The notes under the pieces: generated by a model | Database searches by the model: none | What the model saw: only the letters and a program-made list of their open reading frames with translations | What the model was told of the DNA's origin: nothing | Program-made: the position numbers and the translations under genes | In this document: piece by piece, positions 62,439-64,000 of the stretch | Numbering within the stretch: the first letter of the stretch is position 1 | Layout of the letters: every line of letters begins with the position of its first letter | Source of the DNA: Polaribacter batillariae | Lineage (GTDB): Bacteria; Bacteroidota; Bacteroidia; Flavobacteriales; Flavobacteriaceae | Length of the DNA: 64,000 nucleotides | Assembly: GCF_017498485.1 (NCBI RefSeq) | Contig: NZ_CP071795.1 | Coordinates: 2,294,001 to 2,358,000, forward strand | Reading direction: 5' to 3'

Positions 62439-63287
62439 TTAATTTTTTAAACGAATGTTATCAATCAATCTTATTTTTCCTGCGAATACTGCAATAAAAG
62501 CACGGTATTTTTTATTAGATTCTTTTATTTGTGCGGTTTCTAATGTTTTTTCTTCGGCAATTGTAAAATATTCTAATTCTAATAGGGGTTGTTTTTTAAA
62601 TTGATTTTCTACCCATTCGTTAATTTCAGAAACACTTTTCGTGCCAAATTTCTTTCGAACTTTTTTTAGTGTTTTAAAAATAAAAGGGGCAATTTCTCTT
62701 TGCTCTTTTGATAATCGAACATTTCTAGAACTCATTGCCAAACCATCTTTTTCTCTAAAAATTGGGCAGCCTTTAATTTTAATGGCAAGGTTCTTTTTTT
62801 TTACCATTTTTTTAATGATTTGCAATTGCTGAAAATCTTTTTGTCCGAAATAAGCTTTGTTGGGTTCAATAATTTCAAACAACGCGTTTACAATGGTTCC
62901 TACACCATCGAAATGGCCTTCTCTAAATTTTCCTTCCATTTGGTGTTCTAAACCATCGAAAATAAACTTTTTAGAGACAATTTTATCGGCATAAATCTCT
63001 TCAACAGAAGGCGAAAATAACACATCACAAGAAACAGATTCTAATAATTTAATGTCGTTTTTTAAAGTTTTTGGGTATTTTTTAAGATCTTCTACATTAT
63101 CAAATTGGGTAGGATTTACAAAAATGCTTACTACAACAACATCGTTTTTTTCTTTTGCTTTCTTAATTAAAGACAAATGCCCCTTATGTAAAGCCCCCAT
63201 TGTTGGTACAAAACCAATGGATTTGTTTTTGTTTTTATATTCTAAAAGACAGTGTTTTAACGCTTTCTTGTCGTTGAATTTTTTCAT
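62439..63287 (-). CDS. panC: Pantothenate synthetase
   Basis: 282 residues. 'IGFVPTMGALHKGHLSLIKK' carries the His motif, 'VSIFVNPTQFDNVEDLKKYP', 'YFGQKDFQQLQIIKKM' and 'GLAMSSRNVRLSKEQR' are all typical. It joins pantoate and beta-alanine with ATP; panD, which supplies beta-alanine, is the next gene, 27 bases on. Confidence 0.97.
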   Translation of the reverse strand: MKKFNDKKALKHCLLEYKNKNKSIGFVPTMGALHKGHLSLIKKAKEKNDVVVVSIFVNPTQFDNVEDLKKYPKTLKNDIKLLESVSCDVLFSPSVEEIYADKIVSKKFIFDGLEHQMEGKFREGHFDGVGTIVNALFEIIEPNKAYFGQKDFQQLQIIKKMVKKKNLAIKIKGCPIFREKDGLAMSSRNVRLSKEQREIAPFIFKTLKKVRKKFGTKSVSEINEWVENQFKKQPLLELEYFTIAEEKTLETAQIKESNKKYRAFIAVFAGKIRLIDNIRLKN

Positions 63288-63310
63288 TTTAAAAATCTTG
63301 ATAATCTCTG

Positions 63311-63318
63311 CAAAATTA
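63311..63318 (-). promoter_or_regulatory. -7 promoter box of panC
   Basis: Minus-strand TAATTTTG fits TAnnTTTG, 24 bases before panC. Confidence 0.5.
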
Positions 63319-63350
63319 GCATTTTAACACGATATTTGCATATTAATTTG

Positions 63351-63358
63351 TACTTTTG
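63351..63358 (+). promoter_or_regulatory. -7 promoter box of the glycogen-synthase-like gene
   Basis: TACTTTTG fits TAnnTTTG, 28 bases before the ATG at 63386. Confidence 0.6.
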
Positions 63359-63385
63359 CGCATCTTACAAAAAGAGTTTGATTTA

Positions 63386-64000
63386 ATGAAGGACAAGAGA
63401 ATTTTATTTGTTTCCTCGGAAGTAGTACCCTACTTGCCAGAAACAGAATTATCGTCAACCGCTTTTAATGCTGCTAAAAACGCACATTCTAAAGGAGTAC
63501 AAACTAGAATTTTTATGCCAAGGTTTGGTGTTATTAACGAACGTAGGCATCAACTGCACGAAGTAATTCGTCTTTCTGGAATGAATTTGGTTGTAAACGA
63601 TATGGACATGCCACTAATTATTAAAGTAGCTTCCATACCCAAAGAAAGAATGCAAGTTTATTTTATCGATAACGAAGAATATTTTAAAAGAAAAGCCGTT
63701 TTTACAGATGAAGACGACCAACTTTTTCCAGATAACGACGAAAGAGCCATCTTTTTTGCAAAAGGAGTTATAGAAACTGTAAAAAAATTAAATTGGGCTC
63801 CAGATATTATTCACGTTCATGGATGGTTAGCCTCTTTATTACCTTTGTATTTAAAGGAATATTATAATGAAGAACCATTATTTACAGAAAGTAAAATAGT
63901 AACTTCTATTTACAACGATACTTTCGAGAATACTTTAAATGAAGAATTGGCAGATAAAATAAAGTTCGATTTAAAAGATGCTTCAAAAACAGCAACGATT
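63386..64000 (+). CDS. Glycogen/starch synthase catalytic-domain-like protein, 3' partial
   Basis: 205 codons visible; the frame is open to the window end. 'KRILFVSSEVVPYLPETELS' matches the GT5 N-terminus, but the usual 'K-x-G-G-L' ADP-glucose loop reads 'LPETELS', so the Lys and Gly-Gly are missing. 'RIFMPRFGVINERRHQLHEV', 'DNDERAIFFAKGVIETVKKL' and 'PDIIHVHGWLASLLPLYLKE' are otherwise typical. In flavobacteria a shortened protein of this type lies divergent from panC. The lost loop makes true glycogen synthesis doubtful. Confidence 0.85.
   Translation, partial: MKDKRILFVSSEVVPYLPETELSSTAFNAAKNAHSKGVQTRIFMPRFGVINERRHQLHEVIRLSGMNLVVNDMDMPLIIKVASIPKERMQVYFIDNEEYFKRKAVFTDEDDQLFPDNDERAIFFAKGVIETVKKLNWAPDIIHVHGWLASLLPLYLKEYYNEEPLFTESKIVTSIYNDTFENTLNEELADKIKFDLKDASKTATI

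Overview
The window looks like chromosomal DNA of a marine-type member of the Flavobacteriaceae (phylum Bacteroidota). It is strongly AT-rich, promoters match the Bacteroidota -7 box TAnnTTTG rather than a sigma70 -10 box, and Shine-Dalgarno sequences are mostly absent. Several families typical of the group are present: a C-terminal type IX secretion (T9SS) sorting domain, the T9SS lipoprotein SprE/PorW, a DUF5687 ABC permease, DUF4271 and DUF4296 proteins, an IPExxxVDY protein, and an ATP synthase operon without the beta and epsilon genes. I cannot assign a genus.

Layout. 1-9.5 kb: two very large exoprotein genes with richer base composition than the rest. The first is cut by the window edge and has a phosphodiester-glycosidase (NAGPA-like) domain and a C-terminal membrane anchor; the second has four LamG domains and a T9SS signal. 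9.8-13.5 kb, minus strand: a signalling and envelope-stress operon (AraC-type regulator, receiver protein, CHASE3/PAS histidine kinase, DUF4142-like lipoprotein, lmo0937-type mini membrane protein). 13.65-14.9 kb: a small two-gene insert (ParB-like and HAD-fold proteins) flanked by two related palindromic sites. 15-24.3 kb: core metabolism (rnhA, purN, acpP-fabF-rnc, pyk, a prolyl oligopeptidase, a thioredoxin). 24.6-30.5 kb: a PadR regulator followed by five tandem paralogous membrane proteins and an ABC-2 exporter. 30.8-39.6 kb: sprE, a bactofilin and the F-type ATP synthase operon, which carries a four-helix-bundle gene between atpA and atpG. 39.7-41.1 kb: an IS256-family element that landed in the T-tract of the atp terminator. 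41-57 kb: dehydrogenase, asparaginase, an ECF sigma/beta-barrel unit, a LuxE-like protein, mscL, a frameshifted exported protein, tyrS, pyrC and lipid/glycan genes. 57-64 kb: hemD, radA, a ParE-type toxin-antitoxin pair inside a cluster of palindromic repeats, a flippase-like protein, panD, panC, and the start of a glycogen-synthase-like gene that runs off the right edge.

The stretches that look least ordinary are the cassette-like insert at 13.65-14.9 kb, the PadR/five-paralogue/ABC locus, the four-helix-bundle insertion in the atp operon, the exoprotein pair at the left edge, and the nested repeat cluster around the toxin-antitoxin genes. No rRNA gene, tRNA gene or CRISPR array was seen. 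All functional calls are from reading the sequence; no database search was possible.
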